Shown: one piece after another, positions 9,301 to 18,195 of the stretch
How positions within the stretch are numbered: position 1 is the stretch's first letter
Layout of the letters: each line of letters opens with the position of its first letter
Origin: Terriglobales bacterium
GTDB lineage: Bacteria; Acidobacteriota; Terriglobia; Bryobacterales; Bryobacteraceae
Reading direction: 5' to 3'
DNA: 64,000 bases
NCBI GenBank assembly: GCA_027485675.1
Contig: JAIXQP010000044.1
Span: 1-64,000, forward strand
Made by a program: the position numbers and the translations under genes
The notes under the pieces: model-generated
What the model was told of the DNA's origin: nothing
The model's input: the letters and a program-made list of their open reading frames with translations, nothing else
Databases searched by the model: none

Positions 9301-9494
9301 GCCATGGTTTCCGGGTTGGCCCCGGGGAGGGAGGCGGAGACGACGAGGGTGGGGAGGTCGACGTTGGGGAGGTCCGAGACGGGGAGGAACTTGTAGGCGA
9401 CGAGCCCGAAGAGGGAGATCGCCAGCATGATGAGGGTGGTGGCGATGGGGCGGTAGATGAAGGTGCTGGTGAAGCCTTGGGAGCGAGGGGTCAT
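6342..9494 (-). CDS. RND-family multidrug efflux pump, inner-membrane subunit
   Basis: This 1050-residue protein is a hydrophobe/amphiphile efflux pump of the AcrB/MdtBC type. It would work as a trimer that exports drugs or detergents using the proton gradient, with the upstream periplasmic adaptor and an outer-membrane channel not seen here. The N-terminus (FIYRPIATTLIMLAISLFG) is the first membrane helix and FLPVSDLP is family typical. The proton-relay acids in TM4 (GFVVDDAIVVLENI, near 407) and the lysine pair in TM10 (GIVKKNAIMQIDF, near 931) are present. The start overlaps the adaptor stop by one base (TAATG), so the two are probably translationally coupled. The full length is normal for the family. 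Confidence 0.95.
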   Translation of the reverse strand: MTPRSQGFTSTFIYRPIATTLIMLAISLFGLVAYKFLPVSDLPNVDLPTLVVSASLPGANPETMASAVATPLERQFSTIEGLDSMNSSNTLGATSVTLQFALSRDLDAAAQDVQAAITQASPLLPPGMPNPPTFKKVNPADQPVLYIALTTKILPLYALHEYADTMMAQRMSMVPGVAQVQIMGSQKYAVRVQVNPDALASRNLGIDQVEAAIRRHNVNIPTGTLYGKDQMVTIHATGQLTNADAYKPMIVAYVAGSPVRLDEIATITDSVEDDKAASWFNTPQGAERSITLAVLRQPGTNAVEVADGVKALFPSFLAALPPTVKLQVLTDRAATIRESFEDVQFTMALTLGLVIMVIFLFLRNVSATIIPSLALPLSVLGTFSVMYLCGYSLNNLSMMALILAIGFVVDDAIVVLENIVRHMENGVPPLQAALDGSREVAFTIVSMTVSLAAVFIPLLFMGGILGRLFREFSVTIVVAILVSGFVSVTLTPMLSARFLQPHHGRHGALYNFTEKIFDGLLHAYDVTLLWTLRHRAAVLLASFAILGGTVYLFQLVPKGFIPNEDQGNILAIVEAPQGTSHYDMMANVQKLAEIARQDPAVEAFFSGTGGTSGAVATGGPNFGRMFFHLIPRHERHESVDDVINRLRPKLNALPNMRVFLQNPPTIRIGGSLTKSLYQYTLLSGDTAALYKAAPELEREMAKLPGLMDVTSDLQIKNPELHVEIDRDKAATLRVTPEQIENALFDAYGPRWISTIYAPDNQYRVLLEVERNFQSNPGDVSNLYVRSLDGTLVPIDSVVKMQPKAGPQAINHYGQLTAVTIAFNTAPGTSLGDAVQKIEEIADKTLPTNVSRTFQGAAAAFQQSSKNLLLLLFVAIFVVYLVLGILYESFIHPVTILSGLPSAGFGALLTLYLFKLDLNIYSFVGLILLIGIVKKNAIMQIDFALEAERNEGKTPYEAIYQGCLVRFRPIMMTTMCALLGALPIAMGQGAGGESRRPLGLCVVGGLLFSQLITLYLTPVVYLYLAKVQSKISRPKITPATPGERAFAPTGD

Positions 9495-10663
9495 TAGGAG
9501 GCCGCCTTGATTTTGGAGCCGGGTGCGAGCCGGAGCTGGCCTTCGACGACGACGGATTCGCCGCCGGAGAGGCCGGATTCGATGGCGATGTCGCGGTCGA
9601 TGCGGGGACCGAGGGTGACGGGGCGGAGTTCGACGGTTTGGGCGGGGGTGACGACGTAGACGTAGGAGCCGGACTGACTGTTTTGGAGGGCGGCGGCGGG
9701 GATGACGACGGCGTTTTGTTGTTCGGAGAGGAGGACGCGGACGTGGACGAACTGGCCGGGCCAGAGGCGGGTATCGGGGTTGGGGAAGGTGGCTTTGAGG
9801 CGGATGGTGCCGGTGGCGGCGTCGACGGCGTTATCGAGGAAGGCGAGGTGGCCGGTGGCGTCGGGGCGGGGGTCGCCGGGGATGTTGGCGGAGACGGTGA
9901 GGCGGCCGGATTGGAGGCGTTCGCGGAGGGTGGCGAGGCGGATTTCGGGGACGGTGAAGGCGACGAAGGCGGGTTGGACCTGGTGGATGGTGACGAGGTC
10001 GGAGTCGTTGGCTTTGATGAGGTTGCCGGGTTTGATGCGCATATCTCCGGTTCGGCCGGAGAGGTTGGCGCGGATGGAGCAGTAGGAGAGATTGAGTTTG
10101 GCGTTATCGAGGGCGGCTTCGTCGGCGCGGATGGTGGCTTTGATGGAGTCGATGTTGGCGGAGACGGCGCGGACGTTGGTGCGGCGGGCGCGGGCTTCGA
10201 CGGCGGCCTGGTCGGCTTGTTCGCGGGAGCCGAGGCCTTCGGCGGCGAGGCGTTCGTAGCGGGTGGCCTGCATGGCGTAGAACGTTTCTTGAGACTGGGC
10301 GGAGGCTAGGGTGGCTTCGGCCTGGGCTTGGAGGGCTTTGTCGCGGGCGAGGTTAGCTTCCCATTGGCGGACGGATTCGAGGTAGGGGCGGGGGTCGATT
10401 TCAAAGAGGAGGTCGTTGGCTTTGACGAAGTCGCCTTCGGTGAAGTGGGCTTTTTGGATGACGCCGGCGATTTGGGAGCGGACCTGGACGGAGGCGTAGG
10501 GTTCGACTTTGCCGATGGCTTTGACTTCGAGGGGGACGGCGCGGAGGGTGGCGGTGGCGAGTTTGACGGGGACGGGGGGGACGGCGGCGGCCTGGGTGGG
10601 GGGCGCGGCCTTTTCGCAGGCGGTGAGGGCGAGGAGGAGTGTTAGGGGAATGAGGGCTTTCAT
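9494..10663 (-). CDS. RND efflux periplasmic adaptor (membrane fusion lipoprotein)
   Basis: This 389-residue adaptor begins with a lipoprotein signal ending in the lipobox LTAC (Cys16), so it should be anchored to the inner membrane. Family order is visible: a barrel-sandwich half ([17 protein letters not shown]), a coiled-coil hairpin of about 100 residues rich in Ala, Gln and Arg, the second lipoyl half ([20 protein letters not shown]), and a beta-barrel plus membrane-proximal domain. It links the RND pump to an outer-membrane factor. The start overlaps the tetR stop by 4 bases (ATGA). No outer-membrane TolC gene accompanies it, so the channel must be encoded elsewhere. Confidence 0.93.
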   Translation of the reverse strand: MKALIPLTLLLALTACEKAAPPTQAAAVPPVPVKLATATLRAVPLEVKAIGKVEPYASVQVRSQIAGVIQKAHFTEGDFVKANDLLFEIDPRPYLESVRQWEANLARDKALQAQAEATLASAQSQETFYAMQATRYERLAAEGLGSREQADQAAVEARARRTNVRAVSANIDSIKATIRADEAALDNAKLNLSYCSIRANLSGRTGDMRIKPGNLIKANDSDLVTIHQVQPAFVAFTVPEIRLATLRERLQSGRLTVSANIPGDPRPDATGHLAFLDNAVDAATGTIRLKATFPNPDTRLWPGQFVHVRVLLSEQQNAVVIPAAALQNSQSGSYVYVVTPAQTVELRPVTLGPRIDRDIAIESGLSGGESVVVEGQLRLAPGSKIKAAS

Positions 10664-11262
10664 GATGGGCTGATGCCTTTCCAGATGAATTGGAAGACGG
10701 TGGCTTCCGGGTGGGGGTTATCCGCGGGCTCGTTCAGGATGTGCTGGGCGAGGGCGGAACGGATGAGGTCGTAGACGAGACGGGCGGTGCTGGGGACGGG
10801 GCAGGGCCGCAGGTGGCCGGAGCGGATGCCGTCGGCGAGGACGGACTCTAAGAGTTTAGCTTGTTGTTCGTAGAGGTCCTGGAGTTCGGGCTGGACGGTG
10901 GCGAGTTGGGGGAACTCGGTGTAATAGATTTTGAAGAAGTCGCGGTTGCGGGTGAAGTAGTCGAAGCGGGCGTTGATGAAGGCTTGGAGCTGGGCTTGGG
11001 GGGTGGGGGCGGCGCGGAGTTGGGCGGCGACTTCGGCGTGGAGGGCGAGGACGCCCTGGCGGAGGGAGGCGAGGAAGAGGTCGCGTTTGGAGTCGAAGTA
11101 GAGGTAGACGGTGCCTTTGGCGACGCCGGCGTGGGCGGCGATTTGGTCGATGGTGGCGGCGTGGTAGCCGCGGAGGGCGAAGACGTGGCGGGCGGCTTCG
11201 AGGATTTCGGTGGTGCGGAACTCCTGGAGGACGTCCTTTTTGGTCTTGCCGGCGACAGCCAT
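10660..11262 (-). CDS. TetR-family transcriptional regulator of the efflux operon
   Basis: The 200-residue protein has a TetR-type helix-turn-helix at about residues 20-65 ([19 protein letters not shown], then [20 protein letters not shown]). A variable C-terminal ligand-binding domain follows. It is the first gene of the tetR-adaptor-pump operon, so it probably represses its own operon and is released by a pump substrate. The ATG at 11262 lies only a few bases from a good promoter, and the palindrome TGACC-GGCG-GGTCA overlapping the -35 is the likely operator. No Shine-Dalgarno sequence is visible, in keeping with a leaderless message. Confidence 0.92.
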   Translation of the reverse strand: MAVAGKTKKDVLQEFRTTEILEAARHVFALRGYHAATIDQIAAHAGVAKGTVYLYFDSKRDLFLASLRQGVLALHAEVAAQLRAAPTPQAQLQAFINARFDYFTRNRDFFKIYYTEFPQLATVQPELQDLYEQQAKLLESVLADGIRSGHLRPCPVPSTARLVYDLIRSALAQHILNEPADNPHPEATVFQFIWKGISPS

Positions 11263-11268
11263 TGACTG

Positions 11269-11297
11269 AGGGTACAGGACACTGACCGGCGGGTCAA
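11269..11297 (-). promoter_or_regulatory. promoter and palindromic operator of tetR-MFP-RND
   Basis: On the minus strand TTGACC (11297-11292) and TACCCT (11274-11269) are separated by exactly 17 bases, a sigma70-like promoter. The inverted repeat TGACC-GGCG-GGTCA (11283-11296) overlaps the -35. The predicted transcription start falls at or next to the ATG of tetR. The arrangement fits autorepression by TetR. Binding is not proven. Confidence 0.55.
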
Positions 11298-11309
11298 TTC
11301 GGGAGGGAG

Positions 11310-13121
11310 TTAGAAGAGTTCGATATCGAATTCGGCGGAGGCTTCGGTTTCGGTTTCGGTGAAGGGGAGGCCGAGGGCTTCGCAGTGGACGCGGCGTTCC
11401 GAGGCCATGGTGTAGCGGGCGAGCCAGGCATCGAAGAGGGCGGTGGCGGCGGGGGAGAGGGAGGCGGGTAGCGGGACGGTGGGGGCGAGGAGTTCCGTGG
11501 CGGCGGAGGGGGCGGCGAGGGTATCGCGGAACACGGCGAGGGCCTGGTGGGCGACGTCGAGTTGGTGGCGGAGAGACTGCTGGAGGCCGCTTTGCTGCTC
11601 CATTTTGGCGTGCATGGCGCCATGGAGCTGGGTGAAGAGAGCGGTGCTGGTTTCGATGACGGGGCGGATGCCTTGTTGGCCGAGGGAGCCGACATTGGCG
11701 CGGGAGTAGGCGTCGACATCCTGGCGGAGCTCAAGGAGGGCGGTGCGGATGTGGGCGCACTCAGCGTCGACGGCGCCGGCGAGGGAGGCGGTGCGGTCGC
11801 CGAGGATTTCGATGGCGGAGCCGGCCTGGGGGTGGTTGGCGCTTTGGATGGTGGCGTTGAGGCCGAGCCAGCGCATGTTGAGCATGGCGAGGCTGACGCG
11901 TTGGGCGATGTCGAGGATGGAGGCGGCGCCGGCGAGGAGGCCATCGAGGGCTTGCGCCAGGGCGGCATCGCCCTGTTCGACGGCGGGGAGAGCGTCGAGG
12001 ATGGCGGCGGTGCTGGAGCGGAGGGTTTCCTGGGAGGGGGAGTCGAGACTGGTGAGGCCGGAGACGCCGTGGGAGATGGTGGCGATGCGTTCGAGCTGTT
12101 CGCCGGCGGAGAAGAGGCCGGCTTCGACGTTTTCGGCGGCCTGTTGGCAGAGGGTGAGGGTGTTGGTGAGCTGGCCGTGGAGGATGGCGCGGCCGGTGTG
12201 GAGTTCCGGGCCGGCGAGCTGGGTGGTTTCGTCGAGATCGGTGAGACTGGCGAGAGTGTGCTCGGACTGCTGGCGGAGGATGTCGTGGATCTGGAGGGCG
12301 CAGACGAGGTCGCCAATGGAGTTGCGGATGCGTTCGAGGCCGGCCATGGTGGTGTCGGCCGCGTTGCCGAGGGATTCGTGTTCGGCGGCCATGGCGGCTT
12401 CGAGGACGGTGACCTGTTCGAGGAGGGTGGCGATGGTTTTTTCGGAGTTGGCGTTGAGGCGGGCAAGTTCGCGGGAGACGGTGCGGAAGGAGACGCGGAG
12501 GGCGGAGGTGGCTTCGCGGATCTGCTGGACGAGTTCGGCGAGGTTGGTGGCGATGCTGGCGGACTGGGCGGAGATGGTGACGAAGTCGTCGGAGTCGGCG
12601 GTGCGGGTGGTGCCTTCGATGCGGATGAGGGTGCCGAGGACGCGGAACTCGCGGACACCGGCTTCGAGGCCGGCGAAATCGGTGATGACGGCGGCGAGGC
12701 GGCGGTCGAGGGCGGTGACGAGGGCGCGGCTTTGGTGGAGGCGGGAGAGGGATTGACGGAGAGTGGCGGCGATTTCGAGGAGTTTGTCGTTGGCGTTTTC
12801 GGCGAGGGTGGCGATGGAGTGGCGGAAGCCTTCGGCGTCGGTGCGGATGTGTTCGGCGCCGGAGAAGAGGTCGGCCATGACGGCGCCGATGGAGGTGAGG
12901 GCGGTTTCGGATTGGTGGATGAAGGGTTCGACGGTGGCGGCGCAGTGACGGAGGGGGAGGCGGGGGTCCTCGTCCGGGGGAGGGTCAGGTGAGGGGCTGC
13001 CTTCGGGGGAGGCGAGGGGCGCCGGGGGAGCGGGAGGGGTTGGGGCGAGCCAACCCGACGGGATGCGGAGGGCGTGGAACGCGCTGGGCCAGCCGAGTTT
13101 TTGCTCGAGGTGTTGCAGCAT
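11310..13121 (-). CDS. soluble MCP-like protein with a CheZ-like Asp/Gln motif
   Basis: This 603-residue protein has no signal peptide or membrane helix. Most of it is alpha-helical heptad-like sequence, as in methyl-accepting chemotaxis proteins. A degenerate receptor hairpin tip is visible near 413-430 ([16 protein letters not shown], compared with the usual [13 protein letters not shown]), but the following glycine-rich part is lost. Near 276-285 the sequence [10 protein letters not shown] places Asp280 and Gln284 four residues apart on a helix, the spacing of the catalytic Asp/Gln of CheZ phosphatases (QDLTGQ). It lies 72 bases beyond the cheA stop in the same direction and so may be part of the che operon. 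It could be a CheY-phosphate phosphatase, an adaptor or a decayed receptor; the first is my inference. Confidence 0.6.
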   Translation of the reverse strand: MLQHLEQKLGWPSAFHALRIPSGWLAPTPPAPPAPLASPEGSPSPDPPPDEDPRLPLRHCAATVEPFIHQSETALTSIGAVMADLFSGAEHIRTDAEGFRHSIATLAENANDKLLEIAATLRQSLSRLHQSRALVTALDRRLAAVITDFAGLEAGVREFRVLGTLIRIEGTTRTADSDDFVTISAQSASIATNLAELVQQIREATSALRVSFRTVSRELARLNANSEKTIATLLEQVTVLEAAMAAEHESLGNAADTTMAGLERIRNSIGDLVCALQIHDILRQQSEHTLASLTDLDETTQLAGPELHTGRAILHGQLTNTLTLCQQAAENVEAGLFSAGEQLERIATISHGVSGLTSLDSPSQETLRSSTAAILDALPAVEQGDAALAQALDGLLAGAASILDIAQRVSLAMLNMRWLGLNATIQSANHPQAGSAIEILGDRTASLAGAVDAECAHIRTALLELRQDVDAYSRANVGSLGQQGIRPVIETSTALFTQLHGAMHAKMEQQSGLQQSLRHQLDVAHQALAVFRDTLAAPSAATELLAPTVPLPASLSPAATALFDAWLARYTMASERRVHCEALGLPFTETETEASAEFDIELF

Positions 13122-13193
13122 GAGGTTGAAATTGTCTTATCGGACAGGGAGCGCGATTGTTTAACGGGCGCGGGGCGACATTGCCTTTAGCTT

Positions 13194-15122
13194 TTACGCC
13201 GCCCTTCGGCCGGCTTCGTCCACCGCCGACTGCGCGAGGCGATCGGCGTCGAGGATCAGGGCGATGCTGCCGTCGCCGAGGATGGTGGCTCCGGAGACGC
13301 CTTCGACGTGGCGATAGAGAGGCCCCAACTGCTTGATGACGGTTTTGTGGTCGCCGATCACTTCGTCGACGACGAAGCCGAAGTGGCCGGCGGCGGTTTG
13401 AGCGATGAGGATCTGGGAACGCGCCCCGGAACCCGTGGAGAGGCGGAGGAACCGCTCGAGAAAGACGAGCGGCACGAGTTGGCCGCGGACTTCGAGGAAC
13501 TCGCGGCGGCCGCAGTGGAGATCCGCCGTACTGGCTTCGAGGCACTCGAGAACCTGCGCGACGGGGAAGACAAAGTGCTGAGCGGCGACGCGGACAAGCA
13601 ACCCGTCGATGATGGCCAAGGTTAAGGGCAGCTTGAGGGTGAAGACGGTGCCTTGCCCGGGGGTGGAGGTGACGTCGATGGTGCCGCGCAGGGCTTCCAC
13701 ATTGCGCTTGACGACGTCCATGCCGACGCCGCGGCCGGAGACGGAGGAGACCGCGGCGGCGGTGGAGAAGCCGGTGCGGAACAGGAGGGCGAAGATCTCG
13801 GACTCCGAGAGTTCGGCATGGGCGTCGATGAGCCCCTTTTCAATGGCCTTGGCGCGGACGCGGGCCGGATGGATGCCGCGGCCGTCATCGGTGACGCGGA
13901 TGAGGACCTGGGAGCCGGAGTGGGACGCCGCGAGGACGAGACGGCCGCAGGGGGGCTTGCCGGCCTCGCGGCGTTCGGCGGGGGACTCGATGCCGTGGTC
14001 GACGGAGTTGCGAATCAGGTGGACGAGCGGATCGGCAATCTGATCGATGACGCCCTTGTCGAGTTCGGTGTCGCCGCCTTCGGTGACCAGTTCGATCTCC
14101 TTGCCGAGTTCGCCGGCGAGGTCGCGCACGAGGCGGCGGTAGCGGGCGAAGGTGGCTTCGATGGGCAGCATGCGGATGCTCATCGTGTTGTCGCGGAGCA
14201 TGCTGGTGAGGCGTTCGGTCTCTTCGGCGATGTGGGCGATTTCGATTTCGCCGGACTGGGCGGCGAAGCGGGAGAGGCGGGCCTGCATGGTGACCAGTTC
14301 GCCGACGATGTTGATGAGCTCGTCGAGCTTGGTGGCCGAGACGCGGAGGCTGGAGGGCGTGGGACGGGCGGCGGGCGCGGCGGCGGCGGCCTCGCGCTCC
14401 GGGGTGGGCGCAGTGGGTTCGGCGAGTTCGGCGGGTTCCGTAATGGTGAGGCAGTCGCCTTCGTCGACGAAGACGAAGACGTCGCGGATGGCTTCCGGAG
14501 GCGCCGGGGAGCGCAGACGCATCTGCCAGGAGAGATAGCAGTGGCCGGGGTGGAGCTGGTCGAGCGGCGGGAGAGCGGCGGTATCGCACTCGATGGTGAG
14601 TGCGCCGAGGCCGCGGAGCTCTTCAAACAGCGGCAGGAGATTGGCGCCGCGCTCGAACAGACCCGGAGGCGGGACGAAGCGGATGGAGTAGTCCCGCGCA
14701 GTGGTGACCGGAGCGGGGGCTTCGCCGCCGGAGGCGACCGTCTCGCGGATGGCGGCCAGCAGGCTCTCGCCGGCGGCGAGGTCGGGAGCCGTGCCGCTGA
14801 CGGTGGCTTCGAGCAGGTGATGGATGTGGTCGCGCGAGGCGAGGGTGAGCGAGATGAGACGCGGGGTGACGGCGAGACGGCCGGAGCGGACGAGATCGTA
14901 GGCGGACTCGATATCGTGCGTGAAGGCGGCGACGTCGTCGAAGCCGAACATGGCGCCGGAGCCCTTGATGGTGTGCATGGCGCGGAAGACGCGGCCGATG
15001 GTTTCCTGATCGCGGGGGTCGGCTTCCAGTTGCAGGAGAGCGGCTTCGAGATCGGTAAGGAGGTCGCGGGCCTCTTCACAGAACGCAAGGCGGCGGTCCG
15101 GGAAGCCATCGGCCCCGTTCAT
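13194..15122 (-). CDS. cheA: chemotaxis histidine kinase CheA
   Basis: The 642-residue kinase has the classical order. The HPt domain carries the phospho-accepting His50 in HTIKGSG. A P2-like or linker region follows, then a dimerisation segment (LDELINIVGELVTMQARLS). The ATP-binding domain has the N-box LVHLIRNSVDHGIE, G1 VTDDGRGI and G2 GRGVGMDVVK, and the C-terminus is a CheW-like P5 domain. Together with CheW and receptors it phosphorylates CheY and CheB. The start overlaps the cheY stop by 4 bases. It is the last classical che gene of this operon. Confidence 0.96.
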   Translation of the reverse strand: MNGADGFPDRRLAFCEEARDLLTDLEAALLQLEADPRDQETIGRVFRAMHTIKGSGAMFGFDDVAAFTHDIESAYDLVRSGRLAVTPRLISLTLASRDHIHHLLEATVSGTAPDLAAGESLLAAIRETVASGGEAPAPVTTARDYSIRFVPPPGLFERGANLLPLFEELRGLGALTIECDTAALPPLDQLHPGHCYLSWQMRLRSPAPPEAIRDVFVFVDEGDCLTITEPAELAEPTAPTPEREAAAAAPAARPTPSSLRVSATKLDELINIVGELVTMQARLSRFAAQSGEIEIAHIAEETERLTSMLRDNTMSIRMLPIEATFARYRRLVRDLAGELGKEIELVTEGGDTELDKGVIDQIADPLVHLIRNSVDHGIESPAERREAGKPPCGRLVLAASHSGSQVLIRVTDDGRGIHPARVRAKAIEKGLIDAHAELSESEIFALLFRTGFSTAAAVSSVSGRGVGMDVVKRNVEALRGTIDVTSTPGQGTVFTLKLPLTLAIIDGLLVRVAAQHFVFPVAQVLECLEASTADLHCGRREFLEVRGQLVPLVFLERFLRLSTGSGARSQILIAQTAAGHFGFVVDEVIGDHKTVIKQLGPLYRHVEGVSGATILGDGSIALILDADRLAQSAVDEAGRRAA

Positions 15123-15481
15123 CCGAGCACCTTGCGGATGGTGGCCAGCAACTGCTCGGGCTGGAAGGGCTTGACGAGCCAGCCGGTGGCGCCGGCGGCC
15201 TTGCCTTCGAGCTTGCGGGCGGGTTCGGATTCGGTGGTGAGGAGGAGGATGGGGGTGTAGCGATGGTCGGTGGAGGCGCGGATGGCGCGGGTGAGCGAGA
15301 GGCCATCGACGCGGGGCATATTGAGGTCGGTGAGGACCAGGTTGACGGGGCTCTTGAGTTTATCGAGAGCGTCCTGGCCGTCACAGGCTTCGATGACCGT
15401 GAAGCCGGCCGTGCGCAGGGTATGGCTCACCAGTTGCCGGATACTGGCGGAATCATCGACGGCGAGAATAGTTTTAGACAT
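15119..15481 (-). CDS. cheY: CheY-type single-domain response regulator
   Basis: This 120-residue receiver domain keeps the acidic pair D9-D10, the phospho-acceptor D52 (LTDLNMPRVDG), the switch threonine T81 (LLLTTES) and the conserved K102 (WLVKPF). It is the diffusible output of CheA. It overlaps the STAS gene by 8 bases upstream and cheA by 4 bases downstream. The Ala-Gly-Ala-Thr-Gly run before K102 resembles che-operon CheYs that stay near the array, so whether it binds the flagellar switch is not certain. Confidence 0.93.
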   Translation of the reverse strand: MSKTILAVDDSASIRQLVSHTLRTAGFTVIEACDGQDALDKLKSPVNLVLTDLNMPRVDGLSLTRAIRASTDHRYTPILLLTTESEPARKLEGKAAGATGWLVKPFQPEQLLATIRKVLG

Positions 15482-15743
15482 GGGGTACTCCGAAAAGGAA
15501 GATGGCGGATTCGACCCCGGCCGCGAAGCAGGCTGCTTCGAGCGGTGGGGAGGGTAAGGGCGTGAAGGTGAAGCGCGGGTCGCGGGCGGCGGCGAGGAGA
15601 AGTTGCAAGCCGGCCAGATCGATCTCGGTGGTGGCGCCGAGGTCGATCTCGACCGGGCCGGGGAGGGCCAGCAACTGATCGAGGAAGCCGGAGGTGGCCG
15701 GGAGCGTGAGCTCGACCGGGGCGGTGAGAGTCTGCGGGGTCAT
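15474..15743 (-). CDS. small STAS-domain protein within the che operon
   Basis: The 89-residue product looks like a STAS (anti-sigma-antagonist-like) domain: an N-terminal strand ([12 protein letters not shown]), then [20 protein letters not shown]. That last motif sits where STAS proteins usually have D-S-x-G with a phosphorylatable Ser. Here it reads D-L-A-G, so phosphorylation by an anti-sigma-type kinase is unlikely. STAS proteins occur in some che operons, with poorly known roles in array or signalling control. It overlaps cheB by 4 bases and cheY by 8, so it is certainly expressed with them. Confidence 0.75.
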   Translation of the reverse strand: MTPQTLTAPVELTLPATSGFLDQLLALPGPVEIDLGATTEIDLAGLQLLLAAARDPRFTFTPLPSPPLEAACFAAGVESAIFLFGVPHV

Positions 15744-16813
15744 GCTTTGCGCTCCTTGGCCAATTGAATGAGCGCGGCGGCGATGCGATTGAGCGGCAGG
15801 ACGCGTTCGACACCGCCGCGCTTGATGGCTTCGTTGGGCATACCGAAGACGACCGAAGAGTCCTTATCCTGGGCGATGGTGTAGGCTCCGGCCTCCTTGA
15901 GCTCCAACATGCCGGTGGCGCCATCGTCGCCCATGCCCGTGAGAAGGACGCCGATGGCGGAGCTGCCCGCCTGCTGGGCGGCGGAGCGGAACAGGACATC
16001 AACCGAGGGCCGGTGGCGGGAGACCGGGGGCCCATCGAGCAGATTGACCCGGAAGCTCTTTTGGCGGCGTTGGAGAACCAGATGATGGTTGCCGCGGGCG
16101 AGCAGGACCTGACCGGGGCGGACTTCGTCACCCTCCTCGGCTTCCTTGACCGAGAGCGCGGAGATGCGGTCGAGCCGCTCGGCAAACGAGGCGGTGAAGT
16201 ATTCGGGCATGTGCTGGACGATGACCATGCCCGGCATGCCGGCGGGCAGTTCGCTCAACAGGTTAGCCAGAGCGTCCGTGCCGCCGGTGGAGGCGCCGAC
16301 GACGACGATGGAATCGGCCAGACCGGATGGCTGGGCGGCGCGGGTTTTGGGCAGGACGGCGTCAGCGCTGAGCTTGGGAGTGACCGGGACGGGCCGCCGA
16401 GAACGGACCCGGACCTGCGAAGCGGCATAGACGACGTTGCAGATGGCGTCGCGCGACTCTTCAAAGTACTGCTTGGTGCCGATGCTAGGTTTGGAGATGA
16501 CTTCGACGGCGCCAGCATCGAGCGCTTCAAACGCGACGCGGGAGCCGTTTTCCGCCGCGCCGGAGCACATGACGACCGGGATGGGGTGCTGCGCCATCAG
16601 GCGGCGGAGGAAGGTGATGCCATCCATGCGGGGCATCTCGACATCGAGGACAATGACGTCGGGGACCCGCTCCTTCATGCGAGCGGCGGCGACGAAGGGG
16701 TCGCTGGCGGGCGGGAGAACGAGCAGCCGGGGGTCCGAACTCAGGATTTCGGCCAAGGATCCCCGCACGAGGGCGGAATCGTCAACGATTAGAACGGAGA
16801 CCGGTGGCTTCAT
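15740..16813 (-). CDS. cheB: chemotaxis methylesterase/glutaminase CheB
   Basis: The 357-residue protein has an N-terminal receiver domain (acceptor D57 in [13 protein letters not shown]) and a C-terminal methylesterase. Its Ser-His-Asp triad is visible: S175 in GASTGG, H201 in VQHMP and D297 in TGMGDDG. It removes methyl groups from receptors when phosphorylated by CheA. The frame is open further upstream, but the ATG at 16813 begins the receiver domain exactly ([13 protein letters not shown]) and overlaps the cheD stop by ATGA, so it is the true start. Confidence 0.95.
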   Translation of the reverse strand: MKPPVSVLIVDDSALVRGSLAEILSSDPRLLVLPPASDPFVAAARMKERVPDVIVLDVEMPRMDGITFLRRLMAQHPIPVVMCSGAAENGSRVAFEALDAGAVEVISKPSIGTKQYFEESRDAICNVVYAASQVRVRSRRPVPVTPKLSADAVLPKTRAAQPSGLADSIVVVGASTGGTDALANLLSELPAGMPGMVIVQHMPEYFTASFAERLDRISALSVKEAEEGDEVRPGQVLLARGNHHLVLQRRQKSFRVNLLDGPPVSRHRPSVDVLFRSAAQQAGSSAIGVLLTGMGDDGATGMLELKEAGAYTIAQDKDSSVVFGMPNEAIKRGGVERVLPLNRIAAALIQLAKERKA

Positions 16814-17310
16814 AGAGGGTACTCCTGGGTGAGGGGGCGGACCCAGACGGCGCCGGTGGCGGTATCGAAGACAAGGTAACGCCCGGCGGGGCCACCGGTG
16901 GCCTGGGCTTGCGGGGTGAGGCCATGGCGGGCGAGCGCGGCCAGAGCTTGCTGGGCGTTGAGTTGGCCGACCGAGCTGCCGGTGGCGCCAAAGAGCACTT
17001 CCGCGCCGCCAAACAGCTTGACCTCGAGACGGGAGACAGGAACCCGGCGGCGGGCAAACCACTCGAGCATCCCTTCAACAGCGGTATCGCAAAAGCGGAA
17101 GCGCTCGGCCGGGGGGGTGGTGGGCGGCGCCGCGGGGAGCACGCAGTGGCAGATGGCGGCGAGCGCGGTGCGCGGGTCGCGCAGGGAGACCGAGACGCAG
17201 GAGCCCAGGATGGTTTCGATGCGTTCCGGGGCATTGGCAAAGCGGGCCGCGCCGGGGTGGAGAAAGTGGCGCGGCGCGGCTCCCTCGCGCAGTGTGGCGG
17301 CTGGGCGCAT
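16810..17310 (-). CDS. cheD: chemoreceptor glutamine deamidase CheD
   Basis: This 166-residue protein has the CheD signature: the nucleophile Cys in [13 protein letters not shown], the catalytic His region AICHCVLP and the FGGAEVLFG segment. It deamidates glutamines of receptors and, in some bacteria, works with CheC-type phosphatases. The ATG at 17310 (MRPAATL) overlaps the cheR stop by one base (TAATG) and is preferred to an upstream in-frame start at 17343 inside cheR. No cheC is seen in this operon. Confidence 0.9.
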   Translation of the reverse strand: MRPAATLREGAAPRHFLHPGAARFANAPERIETILGSCVSVSLRDPRTALAAICHCVLPAAPPTTPPAERFRFCDTAVEGMLEWFARRRVPVSRLEVKLFGGAEVLFGATGSSVGQLNAQQALAALARHGLTPQAQATGGPAGRYLVFDTATGAVWVRPLTQEYPL

Positions 17311-18191
17311 TAGACCTCCTCCCCGGCTTGGAGAGATCCCCACTGGTAGGCGCTGGGCGCGACAGTGACGAGGGGCAGATCGTGGGACTGCAGGGATTCC
17401 GAGTGGCCGACAAAGAGGTAACCGCCGGGGATCAGGTTGTGCGTCAGCTTCCGGATGACGTCAGCCTGGGTCTTCCGGTTGAAGTAGATCATGACGTTGC
17501 GGCAGAAGATGATGGCGTAGCGGTGGGGCAGGGCGTAGTCGTCGTCCATCAGGTTGAGCTGGCCGAAGCGGACGCGGGCGCGGAGTTCGGGGGCGATGCG
17601 GAAGGGCGCCGGGGCGGAGGCCGTGCGGGCGCGAAGGAGGTAGGCGCGCCGCCAAGCTTCGGGGAGAGGAGCGATGGCGGCCTCGCTGTAGGTTCCCTGG
17701 CGGGCCTGGGCGAGTACTTGCGTGGAGATGTCGGTGCCGAGGACCGAGAAATCGAAGGAGCGCTCGGTGCGGCCCCACTCGGAGAGCACCATGCCCAGGG
17801 TATAGGGCTCTTCGCCGGTGGAAGCGGCCGCGCTCCAGACCCGCAACGGCTTGCGGCGGCCGAGGCCCGCGGCGTAGAGAGCGGGCAGGACTGTTTTTTC
17901 GAGGAGGGCAAAGTGGGCCGGTTCCCGGAGGAAGTCCGTTTTGTTGGTGGTTAGAGCATCGGTAAGCGGGATGAGTTCGGCGGCCTGATGGACGGGGTGG
18001 AACAGGAGACGCCAGTAGTCGGAAAAGGAGTTGAGTCCGAGTTGGAGGAGGCGCTTGCGGAGACGAGCTTCGACCATGGGGCGCTTGGTTTCCGGCAGTT
18101 GGATTCCGCAACGGTCCTGGACGAGCGCGCTGAGCCGGGCGAAGTCGGCGGGAACGATCGAGGTTAAGGTATCCGTAGAGATCGCGGCCAT
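17310..18191 (-). CDS. cheR: chemotaxis protein methyltransferase CheR
   Basis: This SAM-dependent methyltransferase of about 293 residues methylates receptor glutamates. An N-terminal helical domain precedes the Rossmann domain, which carries SAASTGEEPYTLGM (SAM binding), VLGTDIS and FCRNVMIYFN (the typical CheR motif). An alternative start at 18227 would overlap cheW by about 30 bases; the ATG at 18191, four bases after the cheW stop, gives the usual N-terminus. It acts opposite to CheB on the large receptor of this operon. Confidence 0.93.
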   Translation of the reverse strand: MAAISTDTLTSIVPADFARLSALVQDRCGIQLPETKRPMVEARLRKRLLQLGLNSFSDYWRLLFHPVHQAAELIPLTDALTTNKTDFLREPAHFALLEKTVLPALYAAGLGRRKPLRVWSAAASTGEEPYTLGMVLSEWGRTERSFDFSVLGTDISTQVLAQARQGTYSEAAIAPLPEAWRRAYLLRARTASAPAPFRIAPELRARVRFGQLNLMDDDYALPHRYAIIFCRNVMIYFNRKTQADVIRKLTHNLIPGGYLFVGHSESLQSHDLPLVTVAPSAYQWGSLQAGEEV

Positions 18192-18195
18192 GGCG

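Noticed and set aside
7587-9497. 636-residue plus-strand open frame rich in Gly, Asp, Glu and Val opposite the RND gene
   Set aside because: It is the shadow of the highly biased codon use of the real minus-strand pump; low-complexity composition and no homology to any family I know.
11547-12992. 481-residue plus-strand open frame (Gly/Asp/Glu rich) opposite the MCP-like gene
   Set aside because: Same antisense artefact of codon bias; no start signal and no recognisable domain.
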